From Caryophanales bacterium UBA6768 (lineage in GTDB: Bacteria > Bacillota > Bacilli > Bacillales_D > Amphibacillaceae): 31,426 nucleotides of DNA. Positions 10,462-19,264 of the stretch are shown one piece after another. Where the stretch lies: assembly GCA_002453315.1 (NCBI GenBank), contig DKGO01000121.1, forward strand, positions 1-31,426, given 5' to 3'. Position numbers and translations under genes: made by a program. The first letter of the stretch is position 1. Every line of letters begins with the position of its first letter. The notes beneath the pieces are model-generated. The model searched no databases and was not told the origin of the DNA. It saw only the letters and a program-made list of their open reading frames with translations.

Positions 10462-11217
10462 ATGCAACGATATTTTGTTCCCCAAGAGGGATGGCATCAT
10501 GGGCGCATACAATTAATTGGAAATGATGCAAGGCATATTCGTGTCGTTATGCGCAATAAAATTGGTGAAAAAGTTATTTGTATCCGTACTGATGGCATGG
10601 TAGCCTTGTGTACTATTACTGAAATAACAAAAGAAAGCGTTACATTACAATTTGTACGATGGATAGATAGTAATAAAGAATTGCCCATATATGTAACAAT
10701 TGCCCAAGCATTACCGAAAGGGAACAAAATAGATTTTATTTTACAAAAAGGAACTGAATTTGGTGCGGGCCAGTTTACATTTTTTGAATCAGACCGTTCA
10801 ATCGTTAAGTGGGATCAACAAAGGTCGAAGCAAAAACTTGCACGTTTTCATAAAATAGTGAAAGAAGCAAGTGAACAATGTCACCGTAACGTAATTCCAA
10901 AAATAAATGAACCGACCTCTTTAGTAAAACTTTTAGAACAAAAGCATGAATATGATATAATGTTATTTGCATACGAAGCAGAGTCCCAAACAAAAGAGTA
11001 TAATTCATTTGCCGTTCAATTAAAAAAAATTGCGAATAACAGCAAAGTTATGATTTTTATTGGACCTGAAGGTGGGTTTTCTGAAAAAGAAGTTCAACTT
11101 TTTCAAGATTATAATATTTCCCCCATTCGATTAGGGCCTAGAATTTTACGTACAGAGTCGGCTTCACTTTATGCATTAGCTTGTATTTCTTATCATTTTG
11201 AAGAGTTAGAGGTGTAA
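10462..11217 (+). CDS. rsmE: 16S rRNA m3U1498 methyltransferase RsmE
   Basis: RsmE (YqeU) methylates N3 of U1498 in 16S rRNA. The 251-residue protein has the N-terminal PUA-like RNA-binding domain (about 1-72; MQRYFVPQEGW, NDARHIRVVMRNKIGEKV) and a C-terminal SPOUT/trefoil-knot domain. Family blocks are QALPKGNKIDFILQKGTEFG (82-101), KEASEQCHR (134-142), FIGPEGGFSEKE (199-210) and the knot RLGPRILRTESASLYAL. ATG 10462 has only a weak ribosome site (GGACGTG about 10448-10454), but no better start is available. It is 20 bases after prmA and 3 bases before mtaB, consistent with a single mRNA. Confidence 0.95.
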   Translation: MQRYFVPQEGWHHGRIQLIGNDARHIRVVMRNKIGEKVICIRTDGMVALCTITEITKESVTLQFVRWIDSNKELPIYVTIAQALPKGNKIDFILQKGTEFGAGQFTFFESDRSIVKWDQQRSKQKLARFHKIVKEASEQCHRNVIPKINEPTSLVKLLEQKHEYDIMLFAYEAESQTKEYNSFAVQLKKIANNSKVMIFIGPEGGFSEKEVQLFQDYNISPIRLGPRILRTESASLYALACISYHFEELEV

Positions 11218-11220
11218 ACA

Positions 11221-12564
11221 ATGCCAACCGTAGCATTTCATACGTTAGGTTGTAAAGTAAATCATTATGAAACTGAAGGTATATGGAATATGTTCAAAGA
11301 TTCTGGTTATGAAAGGGTTGACTTTGAACGTATGGCCGATGTTTATGTTATAAATACCTGTACTGTCACTAATACAGGCGATAAGAAAAGTCGCCAAATT
11401 ATAAGACGTGCAGTAAGAAAAAACCCTGAAGCAATCATTTGTGTCACAGGTTGTTATGCACAAACATCACCTGGAGAAGTTTTGGAAATAGATGGGGTAG
11501 ATGTAGTAGTTGGGACACAAAATCGAAAAGAGATGATTCCATTAATTGAGCAACATAAACAAACAAGATTACCGATTAATGGAGTATCAAGTATTATGCA
11601 AAATCGTGTTTTTGAAGAAATGGATGTTCCTGCTTTTACTGACCGTACAAGAGCTTCTTTAAAAATTCAAGAAGGCTGTAACAATTTTTGTACATTTTGT
11701 ATTATTCCCTGGTCACGTGGGTTACTCCGTTCTAGGGAACCGGAGAATGTCATTAAACAAGCACAGCAATTAGTTAATGCTGGGTATAAAGAAATTGTTT
11801 TAACAGGGATTCATACAGCAGGTTATGGTGAAGATATGACTGATTATAACTTTGCCATGTTGCTTGAGGATTTGGAAGAAAAAGTTCAAGGTTTAGAAAG
11901 AATACGTATTTCTTCAATTGAAGCCAGTCAAATTACCGATGAAGTTATAGAACAATTAGACAAATCAAAAAAAATAGTTAGGCATTTACATATTCCGCTT
12001 CAATCAGGGTCAAATACCGTTTTAACAAGAATGCGCCGTAAATATTCTGCTGATTATTACCTTGAAAAGGTAAATAAAATTAAGCAAGCATTACCTCAAC
12101 TAGCCATAACAAGTGATGTTATTGTCGGATTTCCCGGCGAAACGGAAGAAGAGTTTATGGAAACGTATCAATTCATTGAAAAAATTGGCTTTGCTGAATT
12201 GCATGTATTTCCCTATTCTAGACGCACTGGAACACCAGCAGCAAGAATGGAAGATCAGGTGAATCCCGATGTGAAAGAACGGCGTGTTCAACAAATGATT
12301 GACTTGTCTAATCGTCTGGCAAAGGATTATGCGAAGCAATTTGAAAATGAAGTGTTAGAAGTTATTCCTGAGGAAGTAAGTGATGATGATCCGAATGTTT
12401 TAATTGGTTATTCCGATAATTATATTAAAGTGAAATTTGAAGGAAAGCCAAAATTAATTGGTTCTATCATACGGGTAAAATTATTACATGCTAATTATCC
12501 TTATTCTAATGGTGTTTTTGTTAAGGTAAGCAAAGTAGCAACAGCAAGACAAATGATTAGTTAA
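11221..12564 (+). CDS. mtaB: tRNA t6A37 methylthiotransferase MtaB
   Basis: MtaB (YqeV) converts t6A to ms2t6A at position 37 of ANN-decoding tRNAs and is a radical-SAM enzyme of the MiaB family. The 447-residue product has the N-terminal MTTase domain with the three cysteines for one Fe-S cluster (C11, C47, C78), the radical SAM cluster motif C153-x3-C157-x2-C160 in EGCNNFCTFCIIPWSRG, and a C-terminal TRAM domain (about 375-440). The block HLHIPLQSGSNTVLTRMRR is diagnostic for the family, and the absence of MiaB-specific sequence plus the position after rsmE support MtaB over MiaB. In B. subtilis yqeW follows; here rpsU is next, after 110 bases with its own promoter. Confidence 0.95.
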   Translation: MPTVAFHTLGCKVNHYETEGIWNMFKDSGYERVDFERMADVYVINTCTVTNTGDKKSRQIIRRAVRKNPEAIICVTGCYAQTSPGEVLEIDGVDVVVGTQNRKEMIPLIEQHKQTRLPINGVSSIMQNRVFEEMDVPAFTDRTRASLKIQEGCNNFCTFCIIPWSRGLLRSREPENVIKQAQQLVNAGYKEIVLTGIHTAGYGEDMTDYNFAMLLEDLEEKVQGLERIRISSIEASQITDEVIEQLDKSKKIVRHLHIPLQSGSNTVLTRMRRKYSADYYLEKVNKIKQALPQLAITSDVIVGFPGETEEEFMETYQFIEKIGFAELHVFPYSRRTGTPAARMEDQVNPDVKERRVQQMIDLSNRLAKDYAKQFENEVLEVIPEEVSDDDPNVLIGYSDNYIKVKFEGKPKLIGSIIRVKLLHANYPYSNGVFVKVSKVATARQMIS

Positions 12565-12585
12565 ATATATATTTATACCAAGTAA

Positions 12586-12614
12586 TTGACCAGCTAGTTT
12601 CATTATATTATAAT
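12586..12614 (+). promoter_or_regulatory. Strong sigma-A promoter for rpsU-yqeY
   Basis: TTGACC (12586-12591) and a perfect TATAAT (12609-12614) are separated by 17 bases. The predicted transcript has a leader of roughly 55 bases with a double purine-rich ribosome site (12657-12667), as expected for a highly expressed ribosomal protein gene. Confidence 0.85.
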
Positions 12615-12674
12615 GATGGCAAACATATATGACTAATTAATTTTGTTTTATACTCCGGAGGGAGGGAAAAGAGT

Positions 12675-12857
12675 ATGTCTAACACAACTCGAATTCGTAA
12701 AAATGAATCATTGGAAGATGCGTTAAGACGCTTTAAACGAAATGTTTCTAAAAGCGGTACATTATCTGAATATCGTAAACGGGAATATTATGAAAAACCT
12801 AGCGTAAGACGCAAAAAGAAATCCGAGGCAGCAAGAGCTAAGAAACGTAAATTTTAA
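12675..12857 (+). CDS. rpsU: 30S ribosomal protein S21
   Basis: S21 is a small basic protein of the 30S subunit near the anti-Shine-Dalgarno region. The 60-residue product shows the family core [15 protein letters not shown], followed by the basic [25 protein letters not shown] tail in consecutive parts (residues 36-60). It is about three residues longer than B. subtilis S21, in the N-terminal lead-in and near the tail. ATG 12675 is preceded by two overlapping purine-rich ribosome sites (GGAGGGAGGG, 12657-12666). yqeY follows after 13 bases and shares the transcript. Confidence 0.97.
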   Translation: MSNTTRIRKNESLEDALRRFKRNVSKSGTLSEYRKREYYEKPSVRRKKKSEAARAKKRKF

Positions 12858-12870
12858 AGTAGGTGTCAAT

Positions 12871-13314
12871 ATGTCACTCTTGCAATTGTTAAATAGTCAG
12901 ATGAAGGATGCTATGAAAAATAAAGAAAAAGTGAAACTTTCAGTGATTCGAATGGTAAAGAGTTCTTTACAAAACGAAGCTATTAAACTGAAGGTTAATG
13001 AATTATCATCTGAAGATGAAATGACTATTTTAAATCGTGAATTAAAACAAAGAAACGAATCATTAAAGGAGTTTCAGGCCGCTAATCGTATTGATTTAGT
13101 CGAACAATTAGAAGCTGAAATAAACATATTAAAAACATATATGCCTGAACAATTAACAGAAAAAGAACTAGAACTAATTGTTAAACAAGCTATTTCAGAA
13201 TTAAATGCTACATCAAAAAATGATTTTGGAAAAGTGATGGGTCATATTATGCCTAAGGTAAAAGGAAAAGCTGATGGATCACATATACAACAATTAGTTA
13301 AAAAATTTTTGTAA
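12871..13314 (+). CDS. yqeY: YqeY/GatB-related protein
   Basis: This 147-residue cytosolic protein belongs to the YqeY family, which resembles the C-terminal tRNA-binding helical domain of GatB, the amidotransferase subunit. Its precise role is not established. Family features are visible: [20 protein letters not shown] at the start, [44 protein letters not shown] and the C-terminal [17 protein letters not shown] block. ATG 12871 follows AGGTG (12862-12866). The linkage of yqeY to rpsU is conserved across Firmicutes and suggests a tRNA- or ribosome-related function. A terminator directly follows. Confidence 0.93.
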   Translation: MSLLQLLNSQMKDAMKNKEKVKLSVIRMVKSSLQNEAIKLKVNELSSEDEMTILNRELKQRNESLKEFQAANRIDLVEQLEAEINILKTYMPEQLTEKELELIVKQAISELNATSKNDFGKVMGHIMPKVKGKADGSHIQQLVKKFL

Positions 13315-13323
13315 ATGTATAAT

Positions 13324-13365
13324 AGATCCTGCACAGAGGACATTGTTTTCTGGTAGGATCTTTTC
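13324..13365 (+). terminator. Terminator after yqeY
   Basis: AGATCCT (13324-13330) pairs with AGGATCT (13355-13361). The stem continues through a G-T pair, a C-G pair and an inner CAGA/TCTG arm, and is followed by TTTTC and more T's. It closes the rpsU-yqeY unit. Confidence 0.8.
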
Positions 13366-13460
13366 ATTTTAGTTCAAATTTTCTTTGACACATGGTCCTC
13401 ACAGTAATGAAAAATTTTACTTATTTATCCATCATTTTGGGATAAAAAGGTGGTGGAAAA

Positions 13461-14804
13461 ATGTTTAATAAAGCCCCAAATCATATGATTAAAATATTGT
13501 TATTAATGGTGATAATCATGATAACAGTATCTATTCCTACGGTGCAAAAATCCCAAGCAAATAACGATGGTACAGGTAAACTAGTATATATTGTGCCAAT
13601 TGAAAATGAGGTTGAGCGAGGATTAGAGGCTTTCCTCACTAGAGCAACAGAGGCAGCTATCGAAGATGGTGCTAATCATATTATTTTTGAAATAGATACC
13701 CCAGGTGGGAGGGTAGATTCCGCAGGTAAAATTGGTAAATTACTTCAGGGACTTGACATGGAAACAACTGCATTTATAACGAATCAAGCATTATCAGCTG
13801 GATCATATATCGCCTTACATTCTAATAATATTTATATGCGCCCTAACGCAACGATGGGTGCGAGTGGAGTGATTCAGGGTGATGGAACCGCAGCTGATAA
13901 GAAAGCCCAATCTGCCTGGATAGCTGCCATGGAAAGTGCAGCTGAAGCAAATGGGCGTGATCCTATTTATGCGGTTGCAATGGCAGACGAATCGATTGAT
14001 TTACCAGACTTAAAGGCTCCTAAAGGCAAGTTTCTTACCTTAACACCGAATAAGGCACTTGAAGTCGGATATGCTGAAGGAATTGTTCAAAATCGGATTG
14101 AATTACTTCATGAAATTGGATTAGATAATGCAACGATAATAGAAATGGAAACAACACTTGCTGAAAATTTGGCTAGATTTATTACTAGTCCAATCGTTAT
14201 TCCAATATTATTATCTGTAGCAAGTTTAGGTTTAATAGTAGAGTTATATTCTCCGGGATTTGGTGTTCCCGGTACAATGGGAATTATCGCTTTAGTGTTA
14301 TTTTTTTATGGTCATATTATTGCAGGATTAGCAGGAATGGAAACAGTTATTTTACTGCTTATAGGTATAATTTTAATTATTAGTGAATTCTTTGTTTCAG
14401 GTGGAATTTTAGGTATACTAGGAGTTGGAGCAGTAATTGGCTCTTTATTTTTAGCCGGGTACGATGTAATGCATATGACCATGAGTATTGCAATCGCTTT
14501 AATCGTTGCTTTCATTGTTGCAGTTGTTTTATTTAAAAGAATAGGTTCGGGTAAAGGAATATTTAGCAAATTAATTTTATTTGACCGAACATCGACAGAT
14601 TTAGGATATGTATCGACTGATATTCGTCAGGAATTAGTAGGTCAAGAGGGAATTGCATTAACAACACTTAGACCTGCTGGAACAGTATTAATTAATCATG
14701 ATCGAATTGATGTTGTGACAGAAGGTGGCTTCATTGAAAAGGACGAAAAGATCATTGTTGTTCAAGTGGAAAGTATGAAAGTAGTTGTAAGAAAAAAAGA
14801 TTAA
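13461..14804 (+). CDS. nfeD: NfeD-family membrane protease (YqeZ-like)
   Basis: This is a 447-residue long-form NfeD protein, usually encoded next to a flotillin. Order of parts: signal peptide/membrane anchor (about 9-30), an extracytoplasmic ClpP-class serine protease domain (about 38-215), four or five membrane segments (about 231-350) and a cytosolic NfeD OB-fold (about 385-445). The probable nucleophile is S112 in [12 protein letters not shown], with K147 or K148 in [10 protein letters not shown] as the possible base, by analogy with archaeal NfeD PH1510. Residues [12 protein letters not shown] form the oxyanion-region strand. ATG 13461 follows AAGGTGGTGG (13448-13457). In B. subtilis yqeZ-yqfA-yqfB form a sigma-W operon involved in membrane stress; no clear sigma-W promoter is visible here. 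It is 19 bases upstream of floA. Confidence 0.92.
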   Translation: MFNKAPNHMIKILLLMVIIMITVSIPTVQKSQANNDGTGKLVYIVPIENEVERGLEAFLTRATEAAIEDGANHIIFEIDTPGGRVDSAGKIGKLLQGLDMETTAFITNQALSAGSYIALHSNNIYMRPNATMGASGVIQGDGTAADKKAQSAWIAAMESAAEANGRDPIYAVAMADESIDLPDLKAPKGKFLTLTPNKALEVGYAEGIVQNRIELLHEIGLDNATIIEMETTLAENLARFITSPIVIPILLSVASLGLIVELYSPGFGVPGTMGIIALVLFFYGHIIAGLAGMETVILLLIGIILIISEFFVSGGILGILGVGAVIGSLFLAGYDVMHMTMSIAIALIVAFIVAVVLFKRIGSGKGIFSKLILFDRTSTDLGYVSTDIRQELVGQEGIALTTLRPAGTVLINHDRIDVVTEGGFIEKDEKIIVVQVESMKVVVRKKD

Positions 14805-14823
14805 TTTTATAGGAGGATTTAAA

Positions 14824-15831
14824 ATGGATTTAACTATTACACAAGTAGCACCAATAATCGTTGTAGCTCTTATTTTAATTGCGCTAGTCGTATTATTCAC
14901 CTTTGTCCCAGTTGCACTTTGGATTAGTGCATTAGCAGCGGGAGTTAAAGTGGGTTTATTTACATTGGTAGGGATGAGATTACGGAGAGTGATTCCTTCC
15001 CGAGTTATCAATCCTTTAATTAAGGCATATAAAGCAGGATTAGATGTGACAACAAATCAATTAGAGAGTCACTATTTAGCCGGTGGTAATGTCGACCGTG
15101 TCGTTAATGCGCTTATTGCTGCACACAGAGCAAACATTAAATTAACGTTTGAACGTGGAGCAGCAATTGATCTAGCAGGGCGTAATGTGCTAGAAGCCGT
15201 GCAGATGAGTGTAAACCCTAAGGTGATTGAAACACCCTTTATTGCTGGTATTGCGATGGATGGAATTGAAGTAAAGGCATTAGCCAGAATTACAGTCCGT
15301 GCTAATATAGATCGACTTGTTGGGGGAGCTGGAGAAGAAACAGTCATTGCCCGTGTTGGTGAAGGTGTTGTTAGTACGATAGGTAGTTCAAAAACACATA
15401 AAAAAGTATTAGAAAATCCAGACTCTATTTCACACACTGTGTTGGCAAAAGGTTTAGATTCCGGAACTGCATTTGAAATCTTATCAATTGATATTGCAGA
15501 CGTAGATATCGGTAAAAATATTGGTGCAATGCTACAAACAGATCAAGCACAAGCTGATAAAAACATTGCCCAAGCGAAGGCAGAAGAACGTAGGGCTATG
15601 GCTGTTGCTTTAGAACAAGAGATGACAGCAAAAGTGGAAGAAATGCGTGCTAGAGTGGTTGAGGCAGAAGCAGATGTACCGAAAGCACTATCTGAAGCAT
15701 TACGTTCTGGTAATATGGGTGTGATGGATTATTTAAATTACCAAAATATTAATGCCGATACAGATATGCGTGGAACTATTGGTAATATGTCCAAGAAAGA
15801 CCACGATAAAAAAGAGGATAATGAAAAGTAA
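14824..15831 (+). CDS. floA: Flotillin-like protein FloA
   Basis: FloA (YqfA) is a membrane scaffold of functional membrane microdomains that affects membrane fluidity and signalling-complex assembly. The 335-residue protein has an N-terminal hydrophobic hairpin (about 6-50), an SPFH/band-7-like domain (about 50-235) and a helical, Ala/Glu-rich flotillin region (about 235-300) with [18 protein letters not shown]. Blocks such as [20 protein letters not shown] and [20 protein letters not shown] are characteristic. ATG 14824 has an excellent ribosome site, AGGAGG (14811-14816). It lies between nfeD and the yqfB-like gene; NfeD and flotillin are known functional partners. Confidence 0.96.
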   Translation: MDLTITQVAPIIVVALILIALVVLFTFVPVALWISALAAGVKVGLFTLVGMRLRRVIPSRVINPLIKAYKAGLDVTTNQLESHYLAGGNVDRVVNALIAAHRANIKLTFERGAAIDLAGRNVLEAVQMSVNPKVIETPFIAGIAMDGIEVKALARITVRANIDRLVGGAGEETVIARVGEGVVSTIGSSKTHKKVLENPDSISHTVLAKGLDSGTAFEILSIDIADVDIGKNIGAMLQTDQAQADKNIAQAKAEERRAMAVALEQEMTAKVEEMRARVVEAEADVPKALSEALRSGNMGVMDYLNYQNINADTDMRGTIGNMSKKDHDKKEDNEK

Positions 15832-15838
15832 TTTAGGT

Positions 15839-15870
15839 TAACAATTAAAGTTTTTTTCAAACTATTGTTA
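15839..15870 (+). other. AT-rich hairpin between floA and yqfB
   Basis: TAACAAT (15839-15845) pairs with ATTGTTA (15864-15870), and inside it AGTTT (15849-15853) pairs with AAACT (15859-15863), leaving a TAA bulge and a five-base loop. Several T's follow. It could act as a weak attenuator or an mRNA-end stabiliser within the operon; pairing is AT-rich and the role is uncertain. Confidence 0.35.
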
Positions 15871-15901
15871 TTTTTATCCCCTTTTTAAAGGAGGAACTCA
15901 A

Positions 15902-16462
15902 TTGGAAGAGTTATTTCGTTTAATAACATCAAATCCATTAATATTTATCATCATTGCCGTCTTTGTCGCAAGACTTCTACGTCCAAGAAAGAATCAAACA
16001 AACGAACAAAAGAGTAAACAGCAACAGGCAAAGCCAACGCTTCGTTCATTATTAGAAGAGGCATTTAATGAAGAAAATGTAGAAAAGACAAAACAAGTTA
16101 TAGAGAACCGTCAACATAATTCCCAAAAAATGCAACAAACATCCGTATCTGAAATAAAGCAAAAGGCCGTTGAAGAGGTAGATTCTTTTGAACAAGCTCA
16201 TGAAAAACAATTAGAACGTTTTAGGAGTAAATTCAAGCCAACATATGATGTAGATGATGTTCACAATACAAATTCAGAATATGTCGGAAAAAATTCCCGA
16301 TTGATTAATGTTAATAAGAGCGATACATTACATTCGCAGCCTAGTTTAAATTTACAAATAACACAACAAAAATTGATGGAAAGTGTTATTATGGCTGAAG
16401 TGCTTGGCCCACCAAGATCTTTAAATCGCTATGAAAATATTGCATTAAAAAGACGTCGCTAA
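15902..16462 (+). CDS. YqfB-position membrane-anchored protein, unknown function
   Basis: This 186-residue product is encoded directly downstream of floA from TTG 15902, with a near-perfect ribosome site AAAGGAGG (15889-15896). It has a single N-terminal membrane segment (about 11-25) followed by basic RPRK, so most of the protein should be cytosolic (inference). The middle is very rich in Gln, Glu and Lys and looks helical or disordered. The C-terminus contains a distinct short motif, SVIMAEVLGPPRSLNRY (about 161-177), which I recognise as recurring in proteins at this location in Bacillaceae. It occupies the position of yqfB, the third gene of the nfeD-floA operon, but the function is not known. 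A flotillin-associated adaptor role would be a guess based only on neighbourhood. A terminator follows. Confidence 0.7.
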   Translation: MEELFRLITSNPLIFIIIAVFVARLLRPRKNQTNEQKSKQQQAKPTLRSLLEEAFNEENVEKTKQVIENRQHNSQKMQQTSVSEIKQKAVEEVDSFEQAHEKQLERFRSKFKPTYDVDDVHNTNSEYVGKNSRLINVNKSDTLHSQPSLNLQITQQKLMESVIMAEVLGPPRSLNRYENIALKRRR

Positions 16463-16516
16463 TCATTACTGGTTATATATATAAATTAACTAAAATATGT
16501 TAATTCATACATTTTA

Positions 16517-16554
16517 AATCCCTAGTTAACTTAATGTTACTAGGGGTTTTTTTA
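16517..16554 (+). terminator. Terminator of the nfeD-floA-yqfB unit
   Basis: AAATCCCTAGTTAAC (16517-16531) pairs with GTTACTAGGGGTTT (16537-16550) with one bulged T and one G-T pair around a five-base loop. A run of seven T's follows (16548-16554). It cleanly separates the flotillin operon from the sporulation genes. Confidence 0.88.
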
Positions 16555-16682
16555 TTTATGTACTTGTTATTTTATCATGATATTGTAAAAATCTTCTTTT
16601 CTATCGTTTATGGAACTATCATTAAGTAGTTCTTTATTTTTTATTTAAAACATAATTATATAGTTGAAGGGAGATATGTATC

Positions 16683-16970
16683 GTGGATTTTGTCAAAAAA
16701 TTTTACGTGAAATTAACTAATAACGAATCATTACTTCCTCCGTTAACGAAGAACATGTCAATAGTAACCATTGATAATGAAAACAAAATTTATATTGAGA
16801 ATGGTTGTCATATATTAAATTTTTCTTCTAGTGAAATTAGATTAAGGACAAGTATAGGAGATATTCACATCTATGGTAGTGAATTATTCATTAAATCAAT
16901 GTATGCCCAACAACTTATATTAGAAGGGAATATTTCAACTATGTCATACCATCGATTTGAAAGGATGTAA
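16683..16970 (+). CDS. yqfC: Sporulation protein YqfC (YabP family)
   Basis: YqfC is a small sporulation-associated protein of the YabP/YqfC family, expressed in the mother cell under sigma-E in B. subtilis; its biochemical role is not known. The 95-residue product shows the family pattern: an N-terminal helical lead, then a beta-rich core, NKIYIENGCHILNFSSSEIRL, from which the motif IENGxxILNFSSxEIRL is clear, and a later segment LFIKSMYAQQLILEGNI. It starts with GTG at 16683, ten bases after GAAGGGAG (16666-16673); an ATG at 16676 is out of frame. The stop overlaps the yqfD start (TAATG). The 128 bases upstream should hold a sporulation promoter, but I could not identify a convincing sigma-E site by eye. 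Confidence 0.85.
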   Translation: MDFVKKFYVKLTNNESLLPPLTKNMSIVTIDNENKIYIENGCHILNFSSSEIRLRTSIGDIHIYGSELFIKSMYAQQLILEGNISTMSYHRFERM

Positions 16971-18178
16971 TGAACATGCAATATCATATCTTGTTAGGAA
17001 AAATAGTGGGAACTATCTACTTAACAATTAAAACCGAGAAAAAAGAACATTTTCTGCATATTTGTCAAGAAAATGATATAACAGTTTGGAAAGTGAGGCA
17101 ACTATCCGAAAATAAACTATCATGTTTTATGTATTTACATAAAGAAACCGACATACTAGAAATTATCCATAATCATTTTCAGGTTTTTGAACTTATTTCT
17201 ATCAAACATGATGGACTGTTACCTATGTTAAAAAAATTATTACACCGGCAAAGTTTAATATTTGTCTGTTTTTTTTGTTTATTTTTATTATTTATATTAT
17301 CTAATGTCATTTGGAAGGTAAATATTTCTGGTGTCAACATTGAACATGAGGAAGAAATAAGGGAGTATTTGGAAAGTTCAGGAATATTTGCAGGTGCTTG
17401 GGCTTTTGGAATACCAAATATTAATGAATTACAAGAACGGATACTAATTCATTTGGAAGACCTTTTATATGTAGGGATTGAAAAAAAAGGCGCCATCATT
17501 TATATTAATGCAACGGAAAAAAAATTGGCAAAAGAAAATACAAATAAGTCTTACCAGCAATTAATTGCAAAAAAAAGCGGTACGATAGATAAAATGTTAA
17601 TTGTTAGTGGTTATCCATTAGTACATACTAACGACTATGTTAATAAAGGGGATGTTTTGGTTGTTAATAAATTAGACATTGATGAGGAAGCTGAGAATGG
17701 TGAACAAAATAAGCCTATAAATACAGCTGTTGAAGGGGAGGTATTTGCAACCACTTGGTATGAAATAAAGGTATCAACTCCGTTAGCAATAACTTATGAG
17801 GAATTATTTGGGACTATGACTCCAGCCTATGGGCTTGGTTTAGGAAAGTATCATATTAATTTATGGCCAATAAAACAAAATATATATGAACAACAATATG
17901 TTGAAGAAGAATTATTACATTTTAATTTTTTGCAATGGGAATTACCATTTTATCTCGTTAAAAATAATATTTATGAAATAAAAACAATTAATAAACAACA
18001 AACTGTGGAACTTGCGAAGGAATATGCTATACAACAAGCAATCAATCATTTACAATTAAAATTAGGAATGAAAACAGAAATTAAACATTATTTTGTTTTG
18101 CAAGATAAGGTCGATAATGATAAAGTGAAGCTTAACTTATTCGTTAGTGTGCTCGAAAATATTGCAGTGGGTAATTAA
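16970..18178 (+). CDS. yqfD: Sporulation protein YqfD
   Basis: YqfD is a membrane protein of the sigma-E regulon needed for efficient sporulation; its molecular function is unclear. The 402-residue protein has a cytosolic N-terminal part (about 1-94), one strong membrane segment (about 95-115) and a large extracytoplasmic region. Family features include an early WKVNISGVN segment, GAWAFGIPNINELQERIL, the AKKSGTIDKMLIVSGYPLV block with NDYVNKGDVLV, and a C-terminal helix with AKEYAIQQAINHL. The length is close to B. subtilis YqfD (about 398). ATG 16970 overlaps the yqfC stop by one base, and a second in-frame ATG at 16976 is an alternative. AAAGGATG (16960-16967) is the ribosome site. Translational coupling with yqfC is likely. 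Confidence 0.92.
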   Translation: MNMQYHILLGKIVGTIYLTIKTEKKEHFLHICQENDITVWKVRQLSENKLSCFMYLHKETDILEIIHNHFQVFELISIKHDGLLPMLKKLLHRQSLIFVCFFCLFLLFILSNVIWKVNISGVNIEHEEEIREYLESSGIFAGAWAFGIPNINELQERILIHLEDLLYVGIEKKGAIIYINATEKKLAKENTNKSYQQLIAKKSGTIDKMLIVSGYPLVHTNDYVNKGDVLVVNKLDIDEEAENGEQNKPINTAVEGEVFATTWYEIKVSTPLAITYEELFGTMTPAYGLGLGKYHINLWPIKQNIYEQQYVEEELLHFNFLQWELPFYLVKNNIYEIKTINKQQTVELAKEYAIQQAINHLQLKLGMKTEIKHYFVLQDKVDNDKVKLNLFVSVLENIAVGN

Positions 18179-18182
18179 TGTT

Positions 18183-18200
18183 TGTCGTACTATGACGACA
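18183..18200 (+). other. Short hairpin after yqfD
   Basis: TGTCGT (18183-18188) and ACGACA (18195-18200) form a perfect 6-bp stem with a 6-base loop just after the yqfD stop. No T-run follows, so it is not a typical terminator. It may be a regulator site or an mRNA-end structure. A weak promoter-like pair follows (TTGCCA 18213-18218, GATAAT 18236-18241, 17-base spacer). Confidence 0.3.
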
Positions 18201-18265
18201 TAATAATGAACATTGCCATACGTATTAAAAATAATGATAATAGTCATTAAAGGAGTTATACATGA

Positions 18266-19219
18266 ATGGAAGTAATTAAAAAACTAATCGATATACAAAT
18301 TAATGATGTTAATGAGGCGAGGGAGCTATTCGGAAATAATGATTCCTTTTTAAAAATATTAGAAGACCTACTACAAACGTCGATAATGACTAGAGGTGAA
18401 CAGGTTCATGTTAAAGGGGATAAAAATAATGTAGCACTGACACAATTAATATTGCAACATTTGTTAACTGTTGTTCAACAAGGACATATCCTCTCAGATC
18501 AAGATATTATCTATGCTGTTGAATTAGCAAAAAAGGGAAAAATAAATCAATTTGATTTATTATTTGAGGAAATGTTAATAAAAAACATTTATGGTAAACC
18601 AATAAGGGTTAAAACGATTGGTCAAAAAGAATATGTACACGCAATGGACCAATTTGATATGGTTTTCAGCATTGGTCCGGCCGGAACGGGTAAAACGTAT
18701 TTATCGATTGTAAAGGCGGCTCACCATTTAAAAAATGGTACAATTAAGAAAATTATTTTGACAAGGCCAGCAGTTGAAGCAGGCGAAAGTTTAGGTTTTT
18801 TACCAGGGGATTTAAAAGAAAAGGTAGATCCTTATTTAAGGCCACTATATGATGCTTTGTATGATGTTTTAGGTAGAGATCAAACATTCCGTTTAATTGA
18901 AAAGGAAATCATTGAAATAGCACCATTAGCTTATATGAGAGGGAGGACCCTAGATGACGCTTTTATCATTTTGGATGAAGCGCAAAATACAACCCCGGAG
19001 CAAATGAAAATGTTTTTAACAAGATTAGGATTTGGATCAAAAATGGTTATTACGGGAGACGTAACACAAATAGATTTACCAAAGGGCACATCATCGGGAT
19101 TGAAAATAGCAAGTCAATTATTATCTCAAATAAACGATATTGCTTTTATTTATTTGAAATCTACCGATGTTGTGAGGCATCCTTTAGTTCAAAAAATTAT
19201 CCAAGCATATGATAAATAA
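18266..19219 (+). CDS. phoH: PhoH-like ATPase (YbeZ/PhoH family)
   Basis: PhoH is a P-loop ATPase, probably acting in RNA metabolism or ribosome biogenesis together with the RNase YbeY, encoded two genes downstream. The 317-residue protein has an N-terminal KH-like region (about 10-70), the PIRVKTIGQKEYVHAM block, Walker A GPAGTGKT (137-144), the TRPAVEAGESLGFLPGD segment, and Walker B IILDEAQ (234-240), followed by TTPEQMKMFLTRLGFGSK and the sensor VITGD. It ends with STDVVRHPLVQKIIQAYDK. ATG 18266 is 10 bases after AAAGGAG (18249-18255). A closer ATG at 18262 opens a 5-codon frame only, which overlaps the true start. Confidence 0.95.
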   Translation: MEVIKKLIDIQINDVNEARELFGNNDSFLKILEDLLQTSIMTRGEQVHVKGDKNNVALTQLILQHLLTVVQQGHILSDQDIIYAVELAKKGKINQFDLLFEEMLIKNIYGKPIRVKTIGQKEYVHAMDQFDMVFSIGPAGTGKTYLSIVKAAHHLKNGTIKKIILTRPAVEAGESLGFLPGDLKEKVDPYLRPLYDALYDVLGRDQTFRLIEKEIIEIAPLAYMRGRTLDDAFIILDEAQNTTPEQMKMFLTRLGFGSKMVITGDVTQIDLPKGTSSGLKIASQLLSQINDIAFIYLKSTDVVRHPLVQKIIQAYDK

Positions 19220-19264
19220 CCTTTTATTAATAATTTTCTAATGTCCTTATTAGGGGTGGCACAA

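Noticed and set aside
12565..12578. AAATATATATTT palindrome after mtaB
   Set aside because: A pure A/T palindrome with no loop space and no T-run; not a credible terminator.
15072..15437. 121-codon open frame on the - strand inside floA
   Set aside because: It is a shadow of the conserved flotillin frame; its Thr/Ala/Ser-rich translation resembles no family I know and there is no start signal.
16613..16640. GAACTA/TAGTTC hairpin followed by T-rich sequence upstream of yqfC
   Set aside because: Six weak base pairs, no gene ends close before it, and the real operon terminator is already at 16517-16554.
18213..18241. TTGCCA-17-GATAAT promoter-like pair before phoH
   Set aside because: It would start transcription almost on top of the ribosome site, leaving a leader of under 20 bases; mentioned only as a weak possibility.
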